Part shown: piece after piece, positions 35,967 to 44,371 of the stretch
Position numbering within the stretch: the first letter of the stretch is position 1
How the letters are laid out: each line of letters starts with the position of its first letter
NCBI GenBank assembly: GCA_902826885.1
Contig: CADEGL010000001.1
Location: 72,957 to 136,956, forward strand
Source of the DNA: an uncultured Alphaproteobacteria bacterium
Lineage (GTDB): Bacteria > Pseudomonadota > Alphaproteobacteria > CADEGL01
DNA: 64,000 bases
Reading direction: 5' to 3'
The notes under the pieces: generated by a model
What the model saw: only the letters and a program-made list of their open reading frames with translations
Databases searched by the model: none
What the model was told of the DNA's origin: nothing
Made by a program: the position numbers and the translations under genes

Positions 35967-37952
35967 TCAGGGCCCATTGCCCACGAGCCGAGGGCGAAGG
36001 TTCGCCGGGACGGGCGAAACCCGCTCGATTCCCGATACCAAGCTTTGGCGCAGCAAACCGATGCCGTTCTCTCGGGTGGATGGGTCCGGCGAGTTCACAA
36101 GGACCATTCCAGCAAACCACAACCCGACGGGATCTGCCGGGTCTCGGGCCAGAAGCCGGCGCGCGAACGCCAAGACCGACGCATAGTCGCCACGTTCCAT
36201 GCGCCAAGCCAAATAGGGCCAAGCGATGTCGGTGCGCCGGGGCGCCCGCACAAGAAAGCGGTCCAATGCGCGCTCCCAGGTGCCGAAGAGATCGGCAAAT
36301 CGTGCCCGCATGTCTGGAAGCGCGGGATCGAACATGATCTCGCTGCGAAACAACACTGGCACGATCAATAGATCGGCGGAGCGGGTTTTGCCGGCCGCGC
36401 GTCCGACCGCGCAAAGAAGGCGCTCCATCCGACTCATGCGCCCGGCGGTTACAGGCTTGCCGTCGCGCTCGTCGGCAAAAACATCGCCATAGGAGGCGGC
36501 AAATGCCTGCGCGAGCGTATAGCTGCCGCGGTCGAGATCAAGCGGCAGCTTCTCGCAAATGAGCGACGGGTCGGGCGCGATACTCTCCGAAAAATAGGCA
36601 TGACGGAGAGAAAGGCCATAAACCGCAAGCCAGCCGGCCGCGCCCGCCGATGACAGGGCGCACAGCATTAGAACCGCAGCCCATCCGGAGCGCGTGCCCA
36701 GCGCACGGCGCAGCCTCCCTCTAAGCCGTACCGGTCCTACCAGCCAGCCGGCGGCCAGAGCGACAAGAGGAACCGTCACGACGACCTGGAACCACAGCGC
36801 CAAGAGCGCCGCGATCGCGGTCGCGAAGCCGGTCGCAACGGCCAGCATGCCGCGCCGCGCGTAAAACGGCACCATTGCCATCATCGCGAGAATGCCGAGG
36901 AACGCGGGCACTCCGGCGGCCAACACGGATTCGAACATGACGTTGTGGAGATCGGTGTAACGGCGAGTCGTCGCATCCCAACTTCCGTCCCATAAAACGG
37001 CCCCGCTGGCGTTGAAATGAATGTTGATGATCTCGCTTGCCCGCCCCCAGCCTTGGCCGATCAAAAGGGAGAGAGGCTGGTCCCGGATCGCTTCAAGCCC
37101 GATGCGGTCGAGATAGAGACGCGCGGTCAGCGAGCGAACCCATCCTTCGTATCCCACGAAAGCGGCGCCAAGGGTGGCCGCGGCAAGCGCGGCAGGGACC
37201 AGCGACGCGGCAAGCCAGCGGTCGCGCCGCGCCGCGGGCAATCCGTCACGTCCCAGCCAAAGGATGAACGCGGCCGAGAGGAGCGCGACGGCGAAAGCCC
37301 CCCATACCGTGTTGTTGTTGGAAAGAACCAGCGCGGGCACGCCCGCAACCAGCCCGAGCACGACTGCCGAGCGTGGCGGCAGGCGGCGGCAGGCCGCGAT
37401 CGCCAGCGCCGCCGAAGCGGGCGCAAAAAAAGAAACATACTCCGCGAAAAATTCCGGCCGCCCCACGTGTGCGGCGACCAGTGCAGGGATCAATGCGCCA
37501 AGGCCCACCCCGATGCCGGCCACCCAAGCGCCGATGCGGAAACGCCGCAACACCATGGCCGCCGCCATGAACAGCGCGATTTCGGCGTACATCAGGACAC
37601 CCTCGCCCGAGGAAGGACTCCCCAACAGCGAGTTGAACGGAAACTCCACAAACGGAGACAAAAGCGCGCTCCATGCCGACACAGCGAGAGCGGCAAGAAC
37701 CAGCGGATGGCCTAGGGAAGGGATCACGATCGCTGGGCGTTCGATGCAAACGAGCAAAAGACCGACAGCCAAAATCGCGGCGCCGGCATGCATCATGACG
37801 ATCATCGGCTCGATATCCGGCGACACGCCGAGATCGATTGGAATCAGCGATGCGAAAAAATTTGCGGTGGCAATCATCGCGCCGGCGGCGGCGAGGACGA
37901 GTCCTGCGCGCGCGAAACCGCCCGATCGGGCGCTTCGAACGGATAACGTCAT
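35967..37952 (-). CDS. O-antigen ligase/polymerase-like membrane protein
   Basis: The 661-residue product has about 12 membrane segments in its first 440 residues and a large soluble C-terminal region of about 220 residues. The segment RLYLDRIGLEAIRDQPLSLLIGQGWG followed by a periplasmic loop and DLHNVMFESVLAAGVPAFLGIL resembles the O-antigen ligase/Wzy core, where an arginine-rich loop and a histidine act on lipid-linked glycans. The C-terminal part looks helical and repeat-like (TPR-like). I choose the ATG at 37952, which overlaps the stop of the small membrane protein (ATGA). It is the last gene of a coupled five-gene operon. Polymerase and ligase cannot be told apart here. Confidence 0.72.
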   Translation of the reverse strand: MTLSVRSARSGGFARAGLVLAAAGAMIATANFFASLIPIDLGVSPDIEPMIVMMHAGAAILAVGLLLVCIERPAIVIPSLGHPLVLAALAVSAWSALLSPFVEFPFNSLLGSPSSGEGVLMYAEIALFMAAAMVLRRFRIGAWVAGIGVGLGALIPALVAAHVGRPEFFAEYVSFFAPASAALAIAACRRLPPRSAVVLGLVAGVPALVLSNNNTVWGAFAVALLSAAFILWLGRDGLPAARRDRWLAASLVPAALAAATLGAAFVGYEGWVRSLTARLYLDRIGLEAIRDQPLSLLIGQGWGRASEIINIHFNASGAVLWDGSWDATTRRYTDLHNVMFESVLAAGVPAFLGILAMMAMVPFYARRGMLAVATGFATAIAALLALWFQVVVTVPLVALAAGWLVGPVRLRGRLRRALGTRSGWAAVLMLCALSSAGAAGWLAVYGLSLRHAYFSESIAPDPSLICEKLPLDLDRGSYTLAQAFAASYGDVFADERDGKPVTAGRMSRMERLLCAVGRAAGKTRSADLLIVPVLFRSEIMFDPALPDMRARFADLFGTWERALDRFLVRAPRRTDIAWPYLAWRMERGDYASVLAFARRLLARDPADPVGLWFAGMVLVNSPDPSTRENGIGLLRQSLVSGIERVSPVPANLRPRLVGNGP

Positions 37953-38254
37953 GGCCCCCAAATGCGCCCTTCCCGGCGCCCATGATTCATGTAGTGCTCC
38001 CGCGCGCCCAAGACGCCCATGCCACCCTTTTCACCGTACAGCGGGCTCGCGGCCACGTCGGGATAGCGCGTCCAGTAGGCGCGCGCCAGCTTCTCCTCCG
38101 CCGCCGTGTCGATATCCGCCGTGCGCGCGAGGACACGCAGCATCTCGCCGGTCTTCTCATCCATGAGCGGCGACTGCAGCGCACCGGCGGCATAGATCGC
38201 GAGACCAACGGCGAAGGCCGCAAACCCGACCCAAGCTGGAAATCGGCTTCTCAT
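37949..38254 (-). CDS. small membrane-anchored protein with YPDV...HYxxHGxxEGR motif
   Basis: This 101-residue protein has one N-terminal membrane segment (residues 8-27). A C-terminal module follows that reads YWTRYPDV at 60-67 and then HYMNHGRREGR at 87-97. The same pattern occurs as a short repeat module at the ends of some surface or glycan-processing proteins, but no function is established to my knowledge. The start codon overlaps the sulfatase-like gene stop (ATGA at 38251), and its stop overlaps the ligase-like gene start, so its dosage is locked to both. I infer a structural or targeting role in the same envelope machine. Confidence 0.7.
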   Translation of the reverse strand: MRSRFPAWVGFAAFAVGLAIYAAGALQSPLMDEKTGEMLRVLARTADIDTAAEEKLARAYWTRYPDVAASPLYGEKGGMGVLGAREHYMNHGRREGRIWGP

Positions 38255-39885
38255 CGCTGGGATACCAGTTGGATGTCCAACCACTGGCTCCATAGATCGT
38301 TTCGGCCGGTGGGCCCGACACGAACGCGCACCCGGCCATAAGGGACGACCCACCGGTCCCAGTACGCGCGGTCGACGGCGCCGAAATCCTTCACGGTGCC
38401 CGTGACCTGCATCTCGCCAGAGAAGGCTTTCCAGCCTTCGCCGACCTCGTATTGAATCACATAGGACTGATCTACGGCGCCGGTCCATTCCATACGGAAC
38501 TTCCCGCCGAAATCGTCATAGCCCATCACCGGCTGTCCGACCGGATAGACCCACACAGGACGCTCCGCCGAAGTCACCGCATTGGCCGCTCGCGCGGGCG
38601 ATGGCGGCCGCATATTCGCGCGCTCGGCCATGAGCGCCGCCTCCATGCCAGCGGCGCGCTCGGCTTCGTCGCCAATCCGGTTTCGCAACTCGCCAGGATC
38701 CTGGGCCAGGTTGTAAAGCTCCCGCTTCGTGACCGCACCGTCGATGATTTCGATCTGCAGCTTCCACGGTCCGTCCTTGCGCGCGAAGACATAACGCCGG
38801 ATTTGGTTCGGATCAGGCTCGGCGTAGCCAGCACCGCTGGTCACTGCGCTCCAGACACGGTTTTCGGAAGGCGGCATCAGGACGCTGCGGCCCACGAGCG
38901 TCACCGATGGCTTGCGTCCGAGCAGATCAAGCACGGTCGGCATGAGATCGGTATGCCAAGTCTCGTCTTCCCGCACCCCCGGCGCCATGCGTCCGGCCAG
39001 GCGCGGCGGTAACCAGATCACGAGCGGCACATGCACGATCTCTTCCGGCATGTGCCCATGCCGGTTGGTCGACGCATGCCCGAGTTCACCGTGGTCGAGC
39101 TGCTCATCGCCGTGGTCGGCCGTAAGAATAAGGATGGTGTCGTCGCGCAGGCCGGAACGATTGAAAAATTCCCAAAAGGAGCCGAACCAGTCATCGAAGC
39201 CGCGCAGGTTGGCCAGATAAAGCGCGCGGATGGCCGGGCGATCGGTAGCTTGAAACGCTATCGAACCAGAAGGAATGACCGGCTCCGTCATCACCGCTTC
39301 CAGCCTCTTTTCGGCGGCGGCGTCGCCCGGCGGCAAAAGCGCGCGCCAGTCCGGCAGACGCTCCGCCGAGGGCGCATAGGGCAGATGGGTGGGAAGGTAG
39401 TGATACCAGAGCACGAACGGCTGCCGGTTACGAACCCGCACCGCGAGCCATCCGTTCAGATCTCGTTCGGACTCGACCGATAGGCTTAGATGATCAAAGA
39501 CGCTGATCGCCATAAAGGATTGCAGGCCGGCGACGCGCCAACCGTCCTTGGCCATCTCGGAAAGCGGGGTCGCGACGTCCTGCGGCAGGGACTGATCGCG
39601 CGCATGCACGCCTTGCGCGAAGGGAGAGAGACCCGACAGCACGGCGATGATGTTGGGAGCGGTCCATGCCGAGACAGCGCGATGATTGACGAAACGCGTG
39701 CCGCTGCGTGCGGCGGCGAAGACCGCGGGAAAATTCGCCTCGGTAAAATCCGACGCCCGCGTGCTTTCCACCGTCAAGACGATGACGTTCAACCGGCGCG
39801 ACAAGGCAAGCTCGCCGATGGCCATAGCCGCCGCAGCAGCAAACGCGAGGGCTGCGAGGCTAGTTGAAAGCCAGCGGCGCGACAT
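38251..39885 (-). CDS. sulfatase-superfamily enzyme with threonine at the nucleophile position
   Basis: The alkaline phosphatase/sulfatase fold is clear: LTVESTRASD near residue 38 (metal-binding glutamate), WTAPNIIAVLSG near 74, and the metal site TADHGDEQLDHGELGHAS near 255. A true sulfatase has C/S-x-P-x-R that is converted to formylglycine. Here T75 occupies that place and the arginine is absent, as in LtaS and phosphoethanolamine transferases. It may therefore transfer or cleave a phosphodiester rather than a sulfate. An N-terminal hydrophobic segment anchors it, and a beta-rich domain of about 100 residues ends the protein. It overlaps the VanZ-like gene by 26 bases. Confidence 0.8.
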   Translation of the reverse strand: MSRRWLSTSLAALAFAAAAAMAIGELALSRRLNVIVLTVESTRASDFTEANFPAVFAAARSGTRFVNHRAVSAWTAPNIIAVLSGLSPFAQGVHARDQSLPQDVATPLSEMAKDGWRVAGLQSFMAISVFDHLSLSVESERDLNGWLAVRVRNRQPFVLWYHYLPTHLPYAPSAERLPDWRALLPPGDAAAEKRLEAVMTEPVIPSGSIAFQATDRPAIRALYLANLRGFDDWFGSFWEFFNRSGLRDDTILILTADHGDEQLDHGELGHASTNRHGHMPEEIVHVPLVIWLPPRLAGRMAPGVREDETWHTDLMPTVLDLLGRKPSVTLVGRSVLMPPSENRVWSAVTSGAGYAEPDPNQIRRYVFARKDGPWKLQIEIIDGAVTKRELYNLAQDPGELRNRIGDEAERAAGMEAALMAERANMRPPSPARAANAVTSAERPVWVYPVGQPVMGYDDFGGKFRMEWTGAVDQSYVIQYEVGEGWKAFSGEMQVTGTVKDFGAVDRAYWDRWVVPYGRVRVRVGPTGRNDLWSQWLDIQLVSQR

Positions 39886-40675
39886 GAGAGATCACCGGAT
39901 AGAGCGCGGTCGCGCCCGCGAGAAGAATAAGAACGACGAGCGCATGGCGCCATCCCTCGCCGTAGCCTGAAACGGCATCGGCGTATGCCCAAGCCAGCAC
40001 GCCGCCGAGCAACGGCAAGATCGTCCAATAGGGTAAAATGGCCTCCTTGAACGCATTGAGTGCGACGAGTTCCAATCCTACCCCGGCCAGCACACTCAGC
40101 ATCGCAACGATCACGGCCCGGGGCGGCGGTACGCCGTTCGGCCGGCCGGCTTCCATCCAGCCAAAGCCGTGGGCCAGCAACGATCCCGCCGCGGCGCCCC
40201 ATGCATTGGTCAGAACATCAACCAGACCGAATGTCCGTTGCGGATGGAAACCTTGAATGAGTTCATCATGGCAGCCGAGAATGACCGTAATAAGCCAACC
40301 AGAAAGGGTCAGAGGCCATCCCGATACGCGGGAGCACAAACCGCGGCGGACCACCAGCGCCAGCGCGATATACTGGGGCACATGGATGCGCTTGGATGGA
40401 AATTCGGGATCGGTCGCCAATAGCCCGATCAACGCGCAGGCCAACGCCAAAACGACAATGAACCAATCCGTTCGCGCTCGCGTGCGTGCGGTCCGCACGG
40501 CGGCCACACCGAGACAGGCAAGCACGAGTAACGTGGCGACATATGGCACGTTGCCCGCCGCGTCCCCCATCAGCGCGGATATCTCGCGCCAGAGCGCGAA
40601 CATGTTGACGAAAGTCGCCATGAGCGCGAGCGCGACGCCATACCAGACGAATGGCGCCAGCCGCGCAGCCTTCAT
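39860..40675 (-). CDS. VanZ-family membrane protein
   Basis: The 271-residue product has about eight membrane segments and the VanZ signature (DELIQGF, PQRTFGLVDVLTNAWGAAAG). VanZ proteins are best known from teicoplanin resistance, but most environmental homologues sit in glycan operons with unknown roles. I choose the ATG at 40675, which overlaps the stop of the upstream gene by four bases (ATGA). An ATG at 40708 lies inside the upstream gene. The stop lies within the start of the sulfatase-like gene, which fits tight coupling. Confidence 0.8.
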   Translation of the reverse strand: MKAARLAPFVWYGVALALMATFVNMFALWREISALMGDAAGNVPYVATLLVLACLGVAAVRTARTRARTDWFIVVLALACALIGLLATDPEFPSKRIHVPQYIALALVVRRGLCSRVSGWPLTLSGWLITVILGCHDELIQGFHPQRTFGLVDVLTNAWGAAAGSLLAHGFGWMEAGRPNGVPPPRAVIVAMLSVLAGVGLELVALNAFKEAILPYWTILPLLGGVLAWAYADAVSGYGEGWRHALVVLILLAGATALYPVISHVAPLAFN

Positions 40676-41781
40676 CGCGCCCACGTCAATTGAGAGCGCG
40701 ACAGCCATCCAGCCTTATCGGCAAGAATCAGCAGCACCCAACCATCCGCCTTCTCTTCGGCGATATAGCCTTGATAACGGCCCTTCGCGATCTGCCCGAC
40801 GATTGCACATTCACCAGCGCCGCAACGCCTTAAATCCGCGGTATCGGTCACCTCGATCGATATGAACTTGGCTGGCACGACGCTTTTCGGCGTGAACACG
40901 AGTGCCCCCGGGGGATCGTTACCGGATCGCTTTTCCGCGAGTGGCAGTCTCACGGGAACCGGATCGCCAACGGGCACGACGGTGGAACTACCAGGGATCG
41001 CGCCCAAGACCTGAATCGCCGCGTTGGGGCAGTAGGGCAGATATGCGACATAAAGCCGTCCGCGCCAGCCAGACGGTTCGAGGTTCGGATGAACGGTCTT
41101 CGCGACGTCCGGCCGAGGTGAACCGATCTTGGCATGCCCCACGATCTTGCCGCACATGCCGAACAGCACATCTTTGAAGCGCATACCGAGAGCCGGATCA
41201 CCGCTCCAACCCGACAGCTCGATAAAGTCTGTCAGCTTTGGCATGACGTTGCCCAGCTTGCCGCCCGTGGAAGCGATTACGGCCGCGTCCACAAAACCCG
41301 CGTGTGCATCGAGCTTGCGCCATTCGGCGGCTGGATACTGAGCGGCCGGGAGGAACGAAGACGTAGCATGACCTGCGGGAGCGGAAAGCACCGCGGGCGG
41401 CGGCACCGCGGCGGCCGGCGGCGAGGGCTTACGGCGCTTGGCAAAGCTCGGAGGGGTATCCGCCACCTCCTCGGCCAGCGCGATCGGTCCCGCGGCTTCC
41501 ATGGCGGACTGGAGCCGGAGAGACTCCGACAAATCACGCTCCCGCCCGCTTCCGGCCACCACGGATTCTCCAGCCGTGGACGTCTCCTCCGCCGCCACGC
41601 CCGGCTCCGCGGGCGCGCGGGCCGGAGCGTCAGTGCTCACCCCATAGATGAGCCGAATGACCTGCTCCGGGAAAAAATGGGCAATTAGGAATCCACAGAA
41701 CAGTCCGCTGAAGATGAAAAAGAACACCGCCCATACGCCAACGAGGGAAAGGCGTGTCCGTTTTTCGAGGCCGACGATCAC
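40672..41781 (-). CDS. membrane-anchored protein with Pro/Ala-rich linker and SH3-like C-terminus
   Basis: The 369-residue product has one membrane anchor (residues 13-37), then a low-complexity Pro/Ala/Glu linker to about residue 150. A globular domain with several cysteines (FGMCGKI, PYCPNA, RRCGAGEC) follows. The last 55 residues (GQIAKGRYQGYIAEEKADGWVLL, ending GWLSRSQLTW) look like a bacterial SH3 fold, a module that often binds peptidoglycan. I do not recognise the middle domain. It is the first gene of the coupled minus-strand operon, and the promoter should lie in the 150 bases shared with the divergent permease-like gene. Confidence 0.68.
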   Translation of the reverse strand: MIVGLEKRTRLSLVGVWAVFFFIFSGLFCGFLIAHFFPEQVIRLIYGVSTDAPARAPAEPGVAAEETSTAGESVVAGSGRERDLSESLRLQSAMEAAGPIALAEEVADTPPSFAKRRKPSPPAAAVPPPAVLSAPAGHATSSFLPAAQYPAAEWRKLDAHAGFVDAAVIASTGGKLGNVMPKLTDFIELSGWSGDPALGMRFKDVLFGMCGKIVGHAKIGSPRPDVAKTVHPNLEPSGWRGRLYVAYLPYCPNAAIQVLGAIPGSSTVVPVGDPVPVRLPLAEKRSGNDPPGALVFTPKSVVPAKFISIEVTDTADLRRCGAGECAIVGQIAKGRYQGYIAEEKADGWVLLILADKAGWLSRSQLTWAR

Positions 41782-41932
41782 AAAAGCTGGCTCTATGTTT
41801 TTTCTAGCGCCCAGGCATTCGGGCCGTCATGAGTGTCCGAAATCGAACGCGTGTCGGCAAGATACCGGACCTGGCCACGGGATATCTCTGATTCTGGCCC
41901 CGAGAATTTCCTGATATATTGCGGCATTCCTA

Positions 41933-43318
41933 TTGCCTGAACGTATTGAACAAATGCAGGTCAACGCGCACGCAGCCCGGCATGGATTGCTCCGCACGCT
42001 CATGGCGGTGTCGATCAATGCCTGTGTGGTTCGCTACCGTCTCGACCGGCCAGTGGGCGCACTCTATCTGCTGGCGGCAACGCTCGACCCGTTCATCTAT
42101 AGCGCCACGATCTATTTCGTGCTCGCCACGGTTTTCGATCGCTCCGAACCTCTGCGATTCTATTTTCTCTTGCTTGGACTGATTTCATTTCGTTGGACCC
42201 TCAGCTGTCTTTTCCAAGCTCTGAATCTGCATGTCATCCGCACGCGCCTTTCCGAAGTCACGCGCTATGGCCATATCGGCGCCATCGTCGCGGTGATGAC
42301 CCCTTCTACGCTCGCGTTCCTACTGTCTCTCTCGCTCGCCCTGGCATGGCTGATCGCGGTACGTGCGGAAGGGCAGTCTTTGGCCACACTGTGGGCCCTT
42401 CCTGTCGTCATTCTTTTTCAATGTCTCTGGACAGCAGTTCTCGTAATCGTCGTCGATATTCTGCATCGTGCGAGAGTCGTGGTTAGCCAGGCCCCGATCA
42501 TCGCCTTCGCGGTGCTTGTCTGGTTCCTTTCGCCCTTCATGTACGGGATGGAAGATATCCCGCCTTCGGCCAGCCGCATTTTGACCAGCTATAATCCGGT
42601 GACGCACGTTCTCGCCGCATACCGGCATACCTACTGGTACGGCACCATGCCTAGTTTGACCGTGCTGCCCGCCGCCGCCCTGCTCATGGTCGCCGGCATC
42701 ATCGCATTTCGCCGCCTAGGCTCCCCAACACGGACCGTGGTGAATTCGACTTTCGTGGCCTCGTCCCACACCGCACCGATGCTGGTGATGATCACGGGCA
42801 CAGTTCCCCCGCTGAGATTGATCAAGTCAGACCGGCCCGAAATCGAAATCTCCCTTTTCACGCGATGGCACGGACAAATTGGCGGCTTCAGCGGCGCGGG
42901 AATGGCGCGCTTAATACTGGCCGCGCAAGGAGCCTCCCGAGGGATCACCGTCAGGTTGAAAGAAGTTCAGGCAGCCAGCGGCGTAGGCCGATTGTTCGAA
43001 CAAGAGCTCTCTATTTATCCTGACTGGGCTCTCGATCAATTGGCGTTCGCGCTCGCCATTTCTTCACCGGCCCACAACTTGATCCTCAACGGCTTGTTGA
43101 GCGCCACTACCGCCGAATTTACGGCATCCGCTTGGCACCGCGTGGAAGCGGACCTGGGAAAAGGCCGACTGATCACCGTCGTGACAGACCGCCCGGTTTC
43201 ATTGCCCGCCAACGCATGCGGGCACTATCGCATTGTCGGCCCGAGCGGAATTATCGCCGAGGGTGACCTAAGAGAGGGCATGGAGGCGATCAAATCGGCC
43301 TCCAACCTCCGTCCCTGA
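41933..43318 (+). CDS. ABC-2-type polysaccharide permease fused to a degenerate KpsT-like ATPase domain
   Basis: Residues 20-262 form about six membrane segments of the KpsM/Wzm export permease type (FLSPFMYGMEDIPPSASRIL, then YNPVTHVLAAYRHTYWYG). Residues about 285-455 align by pattern with KpsT/Wzt ATPases, but every catalytic element is altered. The Walker A-like GFSGAGMA (318-325) has M for Lys and A for Ser. The Walker B-like LILNG (383-387) has N and G for Asp and Glu. The switch histidine is D419 in VVTDR. It probably cannot hydrolyse ATP on its own. No intact ATPase partner was found nearby. It is divergent from the operon at 41781 and ahead of a GT2 gene. Confidence 0.75.
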   Translation: MPERIEQMQVNAHAARHGLLRTLMAVSINACVVRYRLDRPVGALYLLAATLDPFIYSATIYFVLATVFDRSEPLRFYFLLLGLISFRWTLSCLFQALNLHVIRTRLSEVTRYGHIGAIVAVMTPSTLAFLLSLSLALAWLIAVRAEGQSLATLWALPVVILFQCLWTAVLVIVVDILHRARVVVSQAPIIAFAVLVWFLSPFMYGMEDIPPSASRILTSYNPVTHVLAAYRHTYWYGTMPSLTVLPAAALLMVAGIIAFRRLGSPTRTVVNSTFVASSHTAPMLVMITGTVPPLRLIKSDRPEIEISLFTRWHGQIGGFSGAGMARLILAAQGASRGITVRLKEVQAASGVGRLFEQELSIYPDWALDQLAFALAISSPAHNLILNGLLSATTAEFTASAWHRVEADLGKGRLITVVTDRPVSLPANACGHYRIVGPSGIIAEGDLREGMEAIKSASNLRP

Positions 43319-43339
43319 TCGCCCTGGAATCAAAGACTG

Positions 43340-44362
43340 ATGTCCGCCGGCCCCCCGTTCTTTTCCGTTCTGATCGTCAACTACAATGCCGGCGAGTATT
43401 TGGAACGGTGTCTGAAGGCCTTGCGCGCGCAGAGCTTTGACGCGTTCGAGGCGATCATCGTGGACAACAACTCCCAAGACAATTCACTTTTCCACTGTCA
43501 CGAACATTTGTCGGACCCCCGCATTCAGCTCATCCGTATGCCGCACAACGTCGGTTTCGCCGCGGGTAACAATCGCGGCGCGAGCGTTTCCAGGGGCGAG
43601 TGGTTGGTCACGCTTAATCCTGACGCCTTCCCATCTCCCGACTGGCTATCCGAGTTGAGCGCCGCCACACAAAAATATTCCGCCGCTGATATGTTTGGCT
43701 CTACTCAAATCAACGCACGGTCTCCGACCGAGTTGGATGGCGTCGGCGATGCGTATTTGGCGATAGGCATTCCTTGGCGCGGCGGCATGGGGCATCCCGT
43801 GGAAACAGCCCCACAGGATTACGAAACGTTCGCCCCATGCGCCGCCGCTGCCGCGTACCGGGCATCGTCCTTTCGCCAGGTAAAGGGCTTCGACGAAGAC
43901 TTTTTTTGTTATGTTGAAGACGTGGATCTGGCGTTCCGGCTTAGACTCATGGGCAGCAAATGCATCCAGCTGAAAAACGCACAGGTGTATCACATTGGCG
44001 GCGCTACCAGCGATGCAGCGGGCTCCTTTGCCCGCTATCACGGCATTCGAAACCTGATTTGGGTCTTCGTGAAAAACATGCCTGCGGCGATTTTCTGGCT
44101 AATGCTTCCGCTCCACGTCTTGGCACTCCTGGTCCTGTTCGTAAAAGCGGTGCACCGCGGCAATGCTAGCGTGACGTCCAAGGCTATTCTCGATGGAGTG
44201 CGGGGTCTGCCGCCGGTTTGGCTGCAACGACGGAAGATACAGGCTGTCCGGCGCGCTTCCACCGCGGACGTGGCAAGCGCGTTATGTTGGAATCCGAAAA
44301 CCTACTTCCAGCGGGATGCCTATGTGATCAGACCTTCGGCCAAAGCGCCCACACGGAGCTAG
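43340..44362 (+). CDS. family 2 glycosyltransferase (rhamnosyltransferase-like)
   Basis: The GT-A domain begins SVLIVNYNAGEYLERCLKAL, with IIVDNNSQDNS, the HNVGFAAGNNRG loop and TLNPDAFPSP as the DxD-like site. The later FDEDFFCYVEDVDLAFRLR segment marks the WbbL-type subgroup. It is a paralogue of the enzyme at 32763-33794. The C-terminus has one or two membrane-associated helices (FWLMLPLHVLALLVLFV). It follows the permease-like gene by 21 bases and converges with the SIS-domain gene, so it may glycosylate the glycan that the fusion protein helps export. Confidence 0.88.
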   Translation: MSAGPPFFSVLIVNYNAGEYLERCLKALRAQSFDAFEAIIVDNNSQDNSLFHCHEHLSDPRIQLIRMPHNVGFAAGNNRGASVSRGEWLVTLNPDAFPSPDWLSELSAATQKYSAADMFGSTQINARSPTELDGVGDAYLAIGIPWRGGMGHPVETAPQDYETFAPCAAAAAYRASSFRQVKGFDEDFFCYVEDVDLAFRLRLMGSKCIQLKNAQVYHIGGATSDAAGSFARYHGIRNLIWVFVKNMPAAIFWLMLPLHVLALLVLFVKAVHRGNASVTSKAILDGVRGLPPVWLQRRKIQAVRRASTADVASALCWNPKTYFQRDAYVIRPSAKAPTRS

Positions 44363-44371
44363 GCAAGCGCC

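Noticed and set aside
35841-36371. Plus-strand frame overlapping the 3' end of the ligase-like gene
   Set aside because: Most of it is antisense to a supported gene and the rest is the AT-rich gap; no ribosome site or motifs.
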